This document shows, piece by piece, positions 40,923-48,668 of a DNA stretch of 64,000 nt. Origin of the DNA: Bacteroidetes bacterium GWF2_33_38 (GTDB lineage Bacteria > Bacteroidota > Bacteroidia > Bacteroidales > GWF2-33-38); contig MEOF01000006.1 of the NCBI GenBank assembly GCA_001769505.1, positions 80,144-144,143 on the forward strand. Reading direction: 5' to 3'. A program made the translations under genes and the position numbers. A model generated the notes under the pieces. That model ran no database searches and was not told where the DNA came from. It was given only the letters and a program-made list of their open reading frames with translations. How positions within the stretch are numbered: the first letter of the stretch is position 1; each line of letters opens with the position of its first letter.

Positions 40923-42557
40923 TTATTTTTTCTCCAAATCTCTCAAATGTTCCATTTTTTTGCGTTCCAAAAATTCACGAATTCCTTCGAGATGTTCTTT
41001 TACTCGTTTTTTGCCAAATTCGTAAACTTTGCTAACCAAACCATCGAGAAAATCGCGGTCGTGCGAAACTAAAATTATAGTTCCATCAAAATCCATTAAA
41101 GCTTGTTTTAAAATGTCTTTTGTTCGCATATCTAAGTGATTTGTAGGCTCGTCGAGAATTAACAAATTCACTGGTTCTAACAATAATTTTATCATTGCTA
41201 AACGTGTGCGTTCGCCACCCGAAAGAACTTTTACTTTTTTGTCCCAATCGTTTTGACCAAACATAAAAGCTCCTAAAATATCTTTAATTTTTGTACGAAT
41301 ATCGCCTTTCGCAATATCATCAATGGTTTGAAAAACAGTTAAACTTTCGTCCAATAATGCAGCTTCGTTTTGCGAAAAATATCCAATCATCGAATTATGA
41401 CCAAGAGTTAACGTTCCGTCATAATTAATTTCGCCCATAATTGCTTTCACGAAAGTTGATTTTCCTTCACCATTTTTACCAACAAAAGCAACTTTTTCAC
41501 CTCTTTGAATGGTTATTGAAGCGTTGGCAAAAACCAAATGCTCGTCGTATTTTTTACCAAGATTTTCGGTAATTACCGGATAATTTCCCGAACGTGGCGA
41601 TGGTGGAAATTTCAAACGCAAATGCGAAGTATCAATTTCATCAACTTCCAGAATTTCAAGCTTTTCGAGCATTTTCACACGTGATTGAACTTGCAAAGTT
41701 TTTGAATAAGTTCCACGAAAACGTTCAATAAATTCCTGATTATCGGCAATCATTTTTTGTTGTTCTTCGAATGCTTTTTGTTGATGTTCTCGACGTTCTT
41801 TGCGAAGTTCGAGATATTTTGAATAATTTACTTTGTAATCGTAAATTCGTCCCATTGTAACTTCAATTGTTCGGGTTGTGATATTATCAACGAAAGTTCT
41901 ATCGTGCGAAATCACAATTACAGCTTTTGCACTTTCTACCAAAAAATTCTCCAACCATTGCACCGATTCAATATCCAGATGATTTGTTGGCTCATCTAGA
42001 AGAATTAAATCGGGATTTTGAAGCAGAATTTTTGCCAATTCAATTCGCATTCGCCAACCGCCACTAAATTCGCTTGTTTGACGAGTAAAATCAGCACGTT
42101 CAAAACCTAAACCAATTAATATTTTTTCAACTTCGGCATCAAAATTCAATTCTCCGTGACTATAAAGTTTTTCGCTTAAAGCCGAAACATTTTCAATAAT
42201 TGCATAATATTCGTCTGATTCATAATCGGTGCGGATTGTAAGTTGATGATTTAATTCGTCAATTTCGGTTTGCATTTTCAAAACTTGAGCAAAAGCTTGC
42301 GATGCTTCTTCAAAAACTGTTCTATTATTTTCGGTTAACAAATGTTGAGGCAAATATGCAATTATAGCATCTTTGGGGGCAGAAACTCTTCCGAAATTAG
42401 CTTTTTGTGCTCCTGCAATTATTTTTAAAAGTGTTGATTTTCCTGCTCCATTTTTTCCCATTAGAGCAATTCTATCTTTTTCGTTTACTACGAATGAAAT
42501 ATCTTTAAAAAGTGTTGAACCGCTAAAGTCAACGCCAAGTCCGTCAATTGAAATCAT
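40923..42557 (-). CDS. ABC-F family ATPase
   Basis: 544 residues with two ABC cassettes and no membrane helix, the ABC-F architecture (translation factors such as EttA, Uup, YheS, YdiF). First cassette: Walker A GKNGAGKST, signature SGGWRMRIELAK, Walker B LILLDEPTNHLD. Second: GKNGEGKST, LSGGERTRLAM, LLILDEPTNHLD. A long charged linker (ELRKERREHQQKAFEEQQK) follows the first cassette and reaches the ribosomal P-site. The C-terminus is short and ends HLRDLEKK. The start was moved 9 codons downstream of the longest frame because a -7 box covers the upstream part. It ends 24 nt from the convergent phosphatase gene. Confidence 0.92.
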   Translation of the reverse strand: MISIDGLGVDFSGSTLFKDISFVVNEKDRIALMGKNGAGKSTLLKIIAGAQKANFGRVSAPKDAIIAYLPQHLLTENNRTVFEEASQAFAQVLKMQTEIDELNHQLTIRTDYESDEYYAIIENVSALSEKLYSHGELNFDAEVEKILIGLGFERADFTRQTSEFSGGWRMRIELAKILLQNPDLILLDEPTNHLDIESVQWLENFLVESAKAVIVISHDRTFVDNITTRTIEVTMGRIYDYKVNYSKYLELRKERREHQQKAFEEQQKMIADNQEFIERFRGTYSKTLQVQSRVKMLEKLEILEVDEIDTSHLRLKFPPSPRSGNYPVITENLGKKYDEHLVFANASITIQRGEKVAFVGKNGEGKSTFVKAIMGEINYDGTLTLGHNSMIGYFSQNEAALLDESLTVFQTIDDIAKGDIRTKIKDILGAFMFGQNDWDKKVKVLSGGERTRLAMIKLLLEPVNLLILDEPTNHLDMRTKDILKQALMDFDGTIILVSHDRDFLDGLVSKVYEFGKKRVKEHLEGIREFLERKKMEHLRDLEKK

Positions 42558-42581
42558 TTTTGAAATTTTTGAATAAGGCGA

Positions 42582-42589
42582 CAAAGGTA
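42582..42589 (-). promoter_or_regulatory. Candidate -7 box of the ABC-F gene
   Basis: TACCTTTG on the minus strand matches TAnnTTTG exactly; transcription from it would begin about 20 nt before the chosen ATG and downstream of the longer open frame. No good -33 element is seen. Confidence 0.4.
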
Positions 42590-42631
42590 ATGAAAAGAAG
42601 CATAAACATTTATTGAAAATGCGAACTGTAA

Positions 42632-42673
42632 AAATAAAAAGCCAAAAGAATTACAAACGAATTCTTTTGGCTT
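42632..42673 (-). terminator. Terminator after lpdA
   Basis: A perfect 14-bp stem (AAGCCAAAAGAATT, arms 42639-42652 and 42660-42673 on the plus strand) with a 7-nt loop; on the minus strand it is followed by TTTTTATTTTT. It lies just after the lpdA stop. Confidence 0.9.
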
Positions 42674-42693
42674 GATAAGAGTTAAATATAAAG

Positions 42694-44082
42694 CTAAATA
42701 TGAATTACTTCTCCATAAGCGGCGGCGGCGGCTTCCATAATTGCTTCCGACATGGTTGGATGAGGATGAATTGTCTTAAGCAACTCGTGTCCAGTAGTTT
42801 CTAGTTCGCGAGCGACTACTAATTCTGCAATCATTTCGGTAACATTTAGACCAATCAGATGAGCTCCAAGTAATTCTCCGTATTTTGCATCAAAAATAAG
42901 TTTTACAAATCCGTCTTTATTTCCTGCTGCACTAGCTTTTCCTGATGCTGTATAAGGAAATTTTCCTATTTTTATTTCGTAGCCGGCTTCAATAGCTGCT
43001 TTTTCTGTCATTCCAACTGATGCAACTTCAGGGGTTGTGTATGTACAGCCTGGAATATTTTTATAATTCACGGGCTTAGGTTCAAGTCCTGCGATTTTTT
43101 CAACGCAAACAATACCCTCTGCTGATGCAACATGGGCTAATGCCGGCCCATGAACAATATCTCCAATTGCATAAATTCCTTTAACATTGGTGCGGTAGAA
43201 ATCGTCAACTTTTACCTTTCCTTTTTCAAGTTCGATACCAACATCTTCGATGCCTATTCCTTCGAGATTTGGAGTTACGCCAACTGCTGAAAGTACTATG
43301 TCTGCTTCAATAATTTCTTCTCCTTTTTTTGTTTTAATCTTTACATTGCATACATTATTTTCAATATTTACTGACTCAACAGATGATTCGACCATGACTT
43401 TTATTCCGATTTTTTTCAACGAGCGTCCCAATTGCTTGGCAACTTCCTCATCTTCTAGAGGAACAATGGTTGGCATAAATTCAACAAGTGTAACATCTGT
43501 TCCCATAGAGTTGTAAAAAAATGCTAATTCCGTCCCAATTGCTCCCGAACCAACAACAAGCATTCGTTTTGGTAAGGAGGGCAATGTTAAAGCTTCACGG
43601 TATCCAATTATTTTTTTTCCATCTTGAGGTAAATTCGGAATTTGTTTTGAGCGAGCCCCTGTTGCTAAAATTATATGTTCTGCTTCAATCAATTGCTTTT
43701 CACCATTATTATTTACTTCAATGGTTTTATTACTGATTAGCTTACCAAATCCTTGAATGACTTCGATTTTATTTTTCTTGAACAAATATTGAATTCCTTT
43801 GTTCATTCCATCAGCAACAGCTCGACTTCGCTGAATTACTTTTTCAAAATCGGCTTTTACTTCTCCGTTAACTGAAATTCCATATTCGTCGGAATGTTTC
43901 ATATAATCAAAAACTTGAGCGCTTTTCAGTAGTGATTTTGTTGGAATACAGCCCCAATTGAGACAAATTCCGCCTATTTCAGCTTTTTCGACAACGGCTA
44001 CTTTTTTCCCTAATTGTGCTGCTCTAATTGCCGCAACATAACCTCCTGGTCCACTTCCGATTATTATAATATCAAAATTCAT
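42694..44082 (-). CDS. lpdA: Dihydrolipoyl dehydrogenase (E3)
   Basis: 462-residue flavoprotein that reoxidises lipoyl groups of 2-oxo acid dehydrogenase or glycine cleavage complexes. FAD-binding GSGPGGYVAAIRAAQLG (9-25), redox disulfide C40/C45 in GGICLNWGCIPTKS, the NAD-binding GSGAIGTELAFF, AIGDIVHGPALAHVA, and the catalytic pair H441-E446 (HPHPTMSE). No E1, E2 or lipoate gene is adjacent, so the gene stands alone. It is preceded by an unusually long predicted leader (see findings) and followed by a strong terminator. Confidence 0.96.
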   Translation of the reverse strand: MNFDIIIIGSGPGGYVAAIRAAQLGKKVAVVEKAEIGGICLNWGCIPTKSLLKSAQVFDYMKHSDEYGISVNGEVKADFEKVIQRSRAVADGMNKGIQYLFKKNKIEVIQGFGKLISNKTIEVNNNGEKQLIEAEHIILATGARSKQIPNLPQDGKKIIGYREALTLPSLPKRMLVVGSGAIGTELAFFYNSMGTDVTLVEFMPTIVPLEDEEVAKQLGRSLKKIGIKVMVESSVESVNIENNVCNVKIKTKKGEEIIEADIVLSAVGVTPNLEGIGIEDVGIELEKGKVKVDDFYRTNVKGIYAIGDIVHGPALAHVASAEGIVCVEKIAGLEPKPVNYKNIPGCTYTTPEVASVGMTEKAAIEAGYEIKIGKFPYTASGKASAAGNKDGFVKLIFDAKYGELLGAHLIGLNVTEMIAELVVARELETTGHELLKTIHPHPTMSEAIMEAAAAAYGEVIHI

Positions 44083-44279
44083 CTTTTGTTGAGTATTAAA
44101 AGTTTTATAAAGTTATTGAGTTAGTTTTTTAAGGTTTATAAAGTTCGTAAGGTTAAGGCATATTTAATTAAAAGTGTTGTATATCTAGTTGTTGCGAGCA
44201 AATATTTACATTTTAGTCCAACAATCAAAAATAAATGCAATTTATATTAATTCTTAATAGACATAAAAGTCATTAGCGA

Positions 44280-44310
44280 CAAAGTTAAGACAATTTAAAA
44301 TTTGCACAAA
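44280..44310 (-). promoter_or_regulatory. Promoter of lpdA with a long leader
   Basis: On the minus strand TTTG (44310-44307), a 19-nt spacer and TAACTTTG (44287-44280) match the consensus exactly. Transcription near 44276 would leave a leader of about 190 nt before the lpdA ATG. The 374-nt gene-free stretch from 44083 to 44456 holds this promoter, the leader and an 11-nt direct repeat TTTATAAAGTT (44104-44114, 44135-44145); I see nothing else in it. Confidence 0.65.
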
Positions 44311-44456
44311 CATTTACTTTCATTAATTAAAGAGCAAACTCACACTTTTCATTCAAAAAAGCGAAATAAAACATTAGCAAAAACAATAGCTAGAATTTGG
44401 TCGAAAACTGGAACTTGTGTTACTACATTTGTAGAGACAAAAAAACAAAATGATAA

Positions 44457-45692
44457 TCAATTTTTCAAGGTTATAACTGTAATTTCTGGCCAAATACCGA
44501 CTCTTCCAGAGAAACCAATAAATCCAAGTCCACGATTTACATACAAATATTGATTATTTTCTTCGTACAAGCCTGCCCATAAAGGATATTTAAACTTAAC
44601 TGGACTCCATCGAAAACGTCCAAATTCAAATCCCATTTGCATTCCGTGTGTATGACCCGAAAGAGTTAACAGAATATCGGTTTTTTCTTTTACTTGTTCA
44701 GTCCAATGAGTTGGGTCGTGGCTCATTAGTATTTTGGCATCGATGTTTTCGATATTTTCAAGAGCCATATTCAAATCGCCATGAGCAGGAAATGGAGGCA
44801 ATCCCCAATTTTCGACTCCTAAAATTGCAATTTTAGCACTATCCTTTTCAATAATTATCGATGAATTTAGCAATAAATTAAACCCTATTTCCTCTTCAAT
44901 TTTATATAGATTTTCGAGATTTTTCTTTTTTTTATCAACACTTTTCCATTTATAATATTCGCCATAATCGTGATTTCCCAGCACTGAATATGTCCCGTGT
45001 TTTGCCGACAATTTTTTGAGTATTGATTTAAATTCTTGCACCTCGCTTGCAAAATTATTCACTAAATCACCTGTAAAAAGAATTAAATCCGGCTTTTGTG
45101 CATTAATCAGATCAATTGCTTTTTCAAGTTTCGAGGGATTGTTTCTGAAACTGCCAATGTGCAAATCTGAAATCTGAACTATTTTGAAATCGTTAAATTC
45201 TTTTGGAATTTTATTTGATTGAATTGTTATGGGATGAATTGTGTATTGATATTTCCCGAAAAATATTCCGTACAAAGCTAACACAAGAGTGAGAAAACCT
45301 GAAATTATCCCAATCTTGCTTATAAAAAACAGTCTGATTCCATTCGAAAAAATATACTTACTCGAAACATATATTAAGTCTTCAATCAGATGAAATGTTA
45401 TAAATGAAAGTTTTGATAAATAAACAACTATCACAAGACTTGCTACGAAAAAAAACATTGAGTATGACTTGGCTAAATCAATTTTGTCGAAAAAAATAAA
45501 AATAAGTATTAATGACAAAATTACTAATGAAGTGAAAGTCCATGAGGCAATTTTAAAAATTCGTTCAAATTTTAGAACATTAAATTCATTAGCAAGTTCT
45601 TTTATACCTTTCATTGAATATAAATCGATAGCTAAAAGAATGGTTGAAAGGAGTAATATTGGAATCATTATTCGTAAGTATAAGTTCATCAT
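44457..45692 (-). CDS. Membrane-anchored metallophosphoesterase (YkuE/YaeI-like)
   Basis: 411 residues. Four membrane helices in the first 150 residues (about 9-25, 48-68, 77-96, 127-147) carry a calcineurin-type phosphoesterase domain with all metal motifs: SDLHIG (D176, H178), FTGDLVNN (D209), LGNHDYGE (N240, H241), a downstream His in LMSHDPTHW and SGHTHGMQMG. Relatives include YkuE- and YaeI-type enzymes that hydrolyse UDP-diacylglucosamine or lipid-linked phosphoesters. Its substrate is not known. Nothing is co-directional within an operon distance, so it is likely single. Confidence 0.88.
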   Translation of the reverse strand: MMNLYLRIMIPILLLSTILLAIDLYSMKGIKELANEFNVLKFERIFKIASWTFTSLVILSLILIFIFFDKIDLAKSYSMFFFVASLVIVVYLSKLSFITFHLIEDLIYVSSKYIFSNGIRLFFISKIGIISGFLTLVLALYGIFFGKYQYTIHPITIQSNKIPKEFNDFKIVQISDLHIGSFRNNPSKLEKAIDLINAQKPDLILFTGDLVNNFASEVQEFKSILKKLSAKHGTYSVLGNHDYGEYYKWKSVDKKKKNLENLYKIEEEIGFNLLLNSSIIIEKDSAKIAILGVENWGLPPFPAHGDLNMALENIENIDAKILMSHDPTHWTEQVKEKTDILLTLSGHTHGMQMGFEFGRFRWSPVKFKYPLWAGLYEENNQYLYVNRGLGFIGFSGRVGIWPEITVITLKN

Positions 45693-45784
45693 TTTTAATT
45701 TGTAAATATATAAACAGGAACGGTAAAGACTAGCATAAAAATAATTTCTGTAAAAATAAAAAAGTAAAATTTGAAAAAAAATAT

Positions 45785-45792
45785 TAAATTTG
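45785..45792 (+). promoter_or_regulatory. Candidate -7 box of the DUF1571-GH3 operon
   Basis: TAAATTTG matches TAnnTTTG and lies 22 nt before the first ATG, giving a leader of about 19 nt. No TTTG is found at the proper -33 spacing. Confidence 0.4.
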
Positions 45793-45814
45793 CTAATCAG
45801 AAAGTATATTTAAC

Positions 45815-46216
45815 ATGATAAAATTCATTTTATTAATCTTGTTATCAGTGATTTATGTGTGCGGTTTTTCACAAACAGTAATCGAAATGACACACCCTGC
45901 AGATGCTAATTTAGTTATGCTTGAAGTAGAAAAGTTCGAAGACGCAGACATTGTTGTTTTCAGAACAAACGATAAAGTTGAAGCTCAAGAATGGGATTGT
46001 AAATGGAAATTCAGATCGTGGGGCTTTTCCGATTTTTCGGTTTATTTAACCAAAAATGAAAAAGACTCTTTACTCCTTGATCCAGAAACAGGGATTACAC
46101 TTGAGTTTGACGGGAAAATTCATTTTACTGATGATAAAACAAAGGTAGGCTATAGAAATAGAGATTTTCGACTTGAAGGAGTTTTTCGTAAAATTAAGCT
46201 AGACGAAATAGAGTAA
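45815..46216 (+). CDS. Small secreted protein, DUF6150-like
   Basis: 133 residues with a clear signal peptide (cleavage after about residue 20, GFSQ). The mature part has a repeated theme of a short strand with D/A-D-I/L-V-V/Y and a charged loop (ADANLVMLEVEKFEDADIVVFR, GFSDFSVYLTKNE), which resembles Bacteroidota DUF6150-type proteins; I rate the match moderate. No catalytic residues or cysteine pairs suggest a known activity. It starts an operon: 27 nt to the DUF1571 gene and then the GH3-like gene. Confidence 0.6.
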   Translation: MIKFILLILLSVIYVCGFSQTVIEMTHPADANLVMLEVEKFEDADIVVFRTNDKVEAQEWDCKWKFRSWGFSDFSVYLTKNEKDSLLLDPETGITLEFDGKIHFTDDKTKVGYRNRDFRLEGVFRKIKLDEIE

Positions 46217-46243
46217 ATTCATAATTATTCCGCAATCGAAGGT

Positions 46244-47095
46244 ATGCACAATGCAAAAATACTATTAGCATTAACGCTAATATTTACTGTTTTGGTAAGT
46301 TTTCAATCAACGTCAGACTCTATCAAGGTTTCTCAATTGATGCAGCAAATGTTTACTGAAATTTCAAAAATTTCTACAATCAAATACACGTTCAAAAATA
46401 CTGAGCGAATTAATGGCAAATTTTTAAGCGGAGAAATTCAAGTTACTTATAACACGAAACCAAAAAAAATTTATATTTTGATGCAAAAACCTACTCAAGG
46501 CGTCGAAATATTATTTCAGGATGGAATTAATAATAATAGTGCTATTTATAGTCCAAATGGTTTTCCATTTATAAAATTATACCTTGACCCATATGGAGAT
46601 ATGATGAGAAAAAATAATCATCATACAATACATGAAGCCGGAATGGCATACATGGCAAAGATTTTAAAACAAACATATACTAAATATCCATCAAACTTTA
46701 AATATGTCGGTGATGTTATTTGGGAAGGGAAGAATTGTCATAAAATAGAAATCGATATTTTAACATATAAGATTGTATCGTACACGATGAAAGAAAAGGA
46801 AACCATTAAAAGCATTTCAAAAGCACTAAATATAAGCGATTTTAAAATACTTGAACTAAATAATGATATTGACGAATATAATTATTCACAGACAGGAAAG
46901 TCGATAAAAATTCCATCGTGCTATGCAAAAAAAATGGAATTATATATCGATTCTGAAACCTTTTTACCAGTATTCCAAAAAATTTACGACGAAAAAGGAT
47001 TATTTGAACAATACGAATACCTAAATATTGAAGTAAATAAAAAATTGAACGAAAATGTATTTCTTGAATCTAATTTGGGTTTAATTAACGACTAA
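46244..47095 (+). CDS. DUF1571 protein with an inserted LysM-like segment
   Basis: 283 residues; an N-terminal signal segment is followed by the DUF1571 body (about 35-150: YTFKNTERINGKFLSGEIQVTY-like strands, LYLDPYG, and the HHTIHEAGMAY block). DUF1571 resembles LolA-type lipoprotein-carrier folds, i.e. open beta-barrels with a hydrophobic groove. Between residues about 172 and 228 a LysM-like unit is inserted (TYKIVSYTMKEKETIKSISKA, then SDFKILELNND, then GKSIKIPSC), after which the barrel resumes (KKMELYIDSETFLPVFQ). A LysM would bind N-acetylglucosamine chains such as peptidoglycan. It is 2 nt upstream of the GH3-family gene. Domain calls are inferred from sequence pattern. Confidence 0.75.
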   Translation: MHNAKILLALTLIFTVLVSFQSTSDSIKVSQLMQQMFTEISKISTIKYTFKNTERINGKFLSGEIQVTYNTKPKKIYILMQKPTQGVEILFQDGINNNSAIYSPNGFPFIKLYLDPYGDMMRKNNHHTIHEAGMAYMAKILKQTYTKYPSNFKYVGDVIWEGKNCHKIEIDILTYKIVSYTMKEKETIKSISKALNISDFKILELNNDIDEYNYSQTGKSIKIPSCYAKKMELYIDSETFLPVFQKIYDEKGLFEQYEYLNIEVNKKLNENVFLESNLGLIND

Positions 47096-47097
47096 TT

Positions 47098-48621
47098 ATG
47101 GCATTTATTGGCTCTATATTGCAAGAAGTTGTAAAACGAAAAAAATTTATACAGCAACATGTAGATGGTGTTGTATTGCAAGAAAAAGTTTTACGAAAAT
47201 TATTACTCAAAGCCCAGTTTACTGCATTTGGAAATAAATATAATTTCAGCAAAATTTTAAAATCAAACGATGTTCGTTCAGCATTCAACCAAAATGTGCC
47301 CGTTTACGATTATAACAAGATGCTTGACGAATTTTGGCAACGAACAAAAAATGGCGAAGCTAATATTTCATGGCCAGGAAAAGTTAAATATTTTGGATTA
47401 ACCTCAGGAACTTCAGATGCTGCGAGTAAGACTGTTCCTATTACTTCAGATATGATTAAAGCTATTCGTCGAACAAGCTTGTCACAACTTGAAACACTTT
47501 CTCTTTTCGATTTACCAGCATCATTCTACGAAAAAAGCGTATTAATGCTTGGAGGCTCAACCGATTTAATTAAAGTAGAGAATCGATACGAAGGTGATTT
47601 AAGTGGAATTTTAACTAAAAATATTCCAAAATGGTTCTCTCGATTCTATAAGCCAGGCTATAAAATTTCAAATATTCGAGATTGGGCAACTAAATTAGAA
47701 CAAATTACGATTAATGCACACAAATGGGACATTGGAATCATTGCAGGTGTTCCTGCATGGGTTCAAATTCTGCTCGAAAAAATTGTAGCCCATTATAATG
47801 TTAAAGATATTCATGAAATATGGCCTAATCTTCAATTATTCATACACGGAGGTGTTTCATTTGCTCCTTACAAAAATAGTTTAAGTAAATATTTAGGAAA
47901 AGAAATATATTTTTTAGAAACTTATTTGGCATCCGAAGGCTTTTTAGCATTTCGCCACGCCGACGAAAATGCAATGAAACTTGTCTTAAATAATGGTATT
48001 TACTTTGAATTTGTTCCATTTAATGGCAAAAATTTTACCGATGAAGGAAATTTAGTCGAAAATCCAGAAATATTGAAACTTGATCAAGTTCAAGAATGCA
48101 TTGAATATGCTCTATTAATAAGCACATGTTCAGGGGCATGGAGATACTTGATAGGGGATACCATAAAGTTTACTTCGCTAGAACGATACGATATTGTAAT
48201 AACTGGCAGAACTAAGCACTTTTTAAGTATGTGTGGTGAACACTTATCGGTTGACAATATGAACAAGGCCATTAAAACGATATCCGAAGAAGAAAATATA
48301 ATCATCAATGAATTTACAGTTGCAGGAATATCTTACGATAATTTATTTGCACATAAGTGGTTTTTAGCCATTGATACAGAAGTAGATAAATTGCTTATAA
48401 AAGATAAGCTTGATAAATGTTTAGCAAAACTGAATGACGATTATGGAGTTGAACGAAAAGCTGCTTTAAAAGAAGTAATTGTGGAAGTTGTTCCTACCAA
48501 ATATTTCTATGAATGGATGAGATTAAAAGGCAAAGAAGGAGCTCAAAATAAATTCCCCCGAGTAATGAAAAAAGACCAGTTCGAAGATTGGGAAAATTTT
48601 ATATTCAAAAATAAATCCTAA
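47098..48621 (+). CDS. GH3-family acyl-acid-amido synthetase-like enzyme (ANL superfamily)
   Basis: 507 residues of the GH3 auxin-responsive family, named after plant proteins that join amino acids to acyl acids through acyl-adenylates. The ATP-binding loop LTSGTSDAASK (101-111), the second nucleotide motif YLASEGF, and TGRTKHFLSMCGEHLS near the hinge before the C-terminal domain are all present. Bacterial members are widespread in Bacteroidota but of unknown substrate. No signal peptide, so it acts in the cytosol. Coupling with a LolA-like LysM protein suggests a role in envelope lipid or cell-wall building blocks (inference). It ends at its own terminator. Confidence 0.85.
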   Translation: MAFIGSILQEVVKRKKFIQQHVDGVVLQEKVLRKLLLKAQFTAFGNKYNFSKILKSNDVRSAFNQNVPVYDYNKMLDEFWQRTKNGEANISWPGKVKYFGLTSGTSDAASKTVPITSDMIKAIRRTSLSQLETLSLFDLPASFYEKSVLMLGGSTDLIKVENRYEGDLSGILTKNIPKWFSRFYKPGYKISNIRDWATKLEQITINAHKWDIGIIAGVPAWVQILLEKIVAHYNVKDIHEIWPNLQLFIHGGVSFAPYKNSLSKYLGKEIYFLETYLASEGFLAFRHADENAMKLVLNNGIYFEFVPFNGKNFTDEGNLVENPEILKLDQVQECIEYALLISTCSGAWRYLIGDTIKFTSLERYDIVITGRTKHFLSMCGEHLSVDNMNKAIKTISEEENIIINEFTVAGISYDNLFAHKWFLAIDTEVDKLLIKDKLDKCLAKLNDDYGVERKAALKEVIVEVVPTKYFYEWMRLKGKEGAQNKFPRVMKKDQFEDWENFIFKNKS

Positions 48622-48629
48622 CTTTCATG

Positions 48630-48657
48630 AAAGGTAATTCTACAGTTACCTTTTATT
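48630..48657 (+). terminator. Terminator after the GH3-like gene
   Basis: Arms AAAGGTAA (48630-48637) and TTACCTTT (48646-48653), 8-nt loop, followed by T-rich sequence. It lies 8 nt after the stop codon. Confidence 0.65.
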
Positions 48658-48668
48658 ATTTTATCAAA

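Noticed and set aside
44423..44432. A TACATTTG box on the plus strand
   Set aside because: The nearest TTTG is about 24 nt upstream, outside the usual spacing, and it would only transcribe antisense to a 3' end.
44302..44553. An 83-codon plus-strand reading frame in the gap before the phosphoesterase end
   Set aside because: Half of it is antisense to the phosphoesterase gene, it crosses the -33 element of the lpdA promoter, and it lacks family resemblance.
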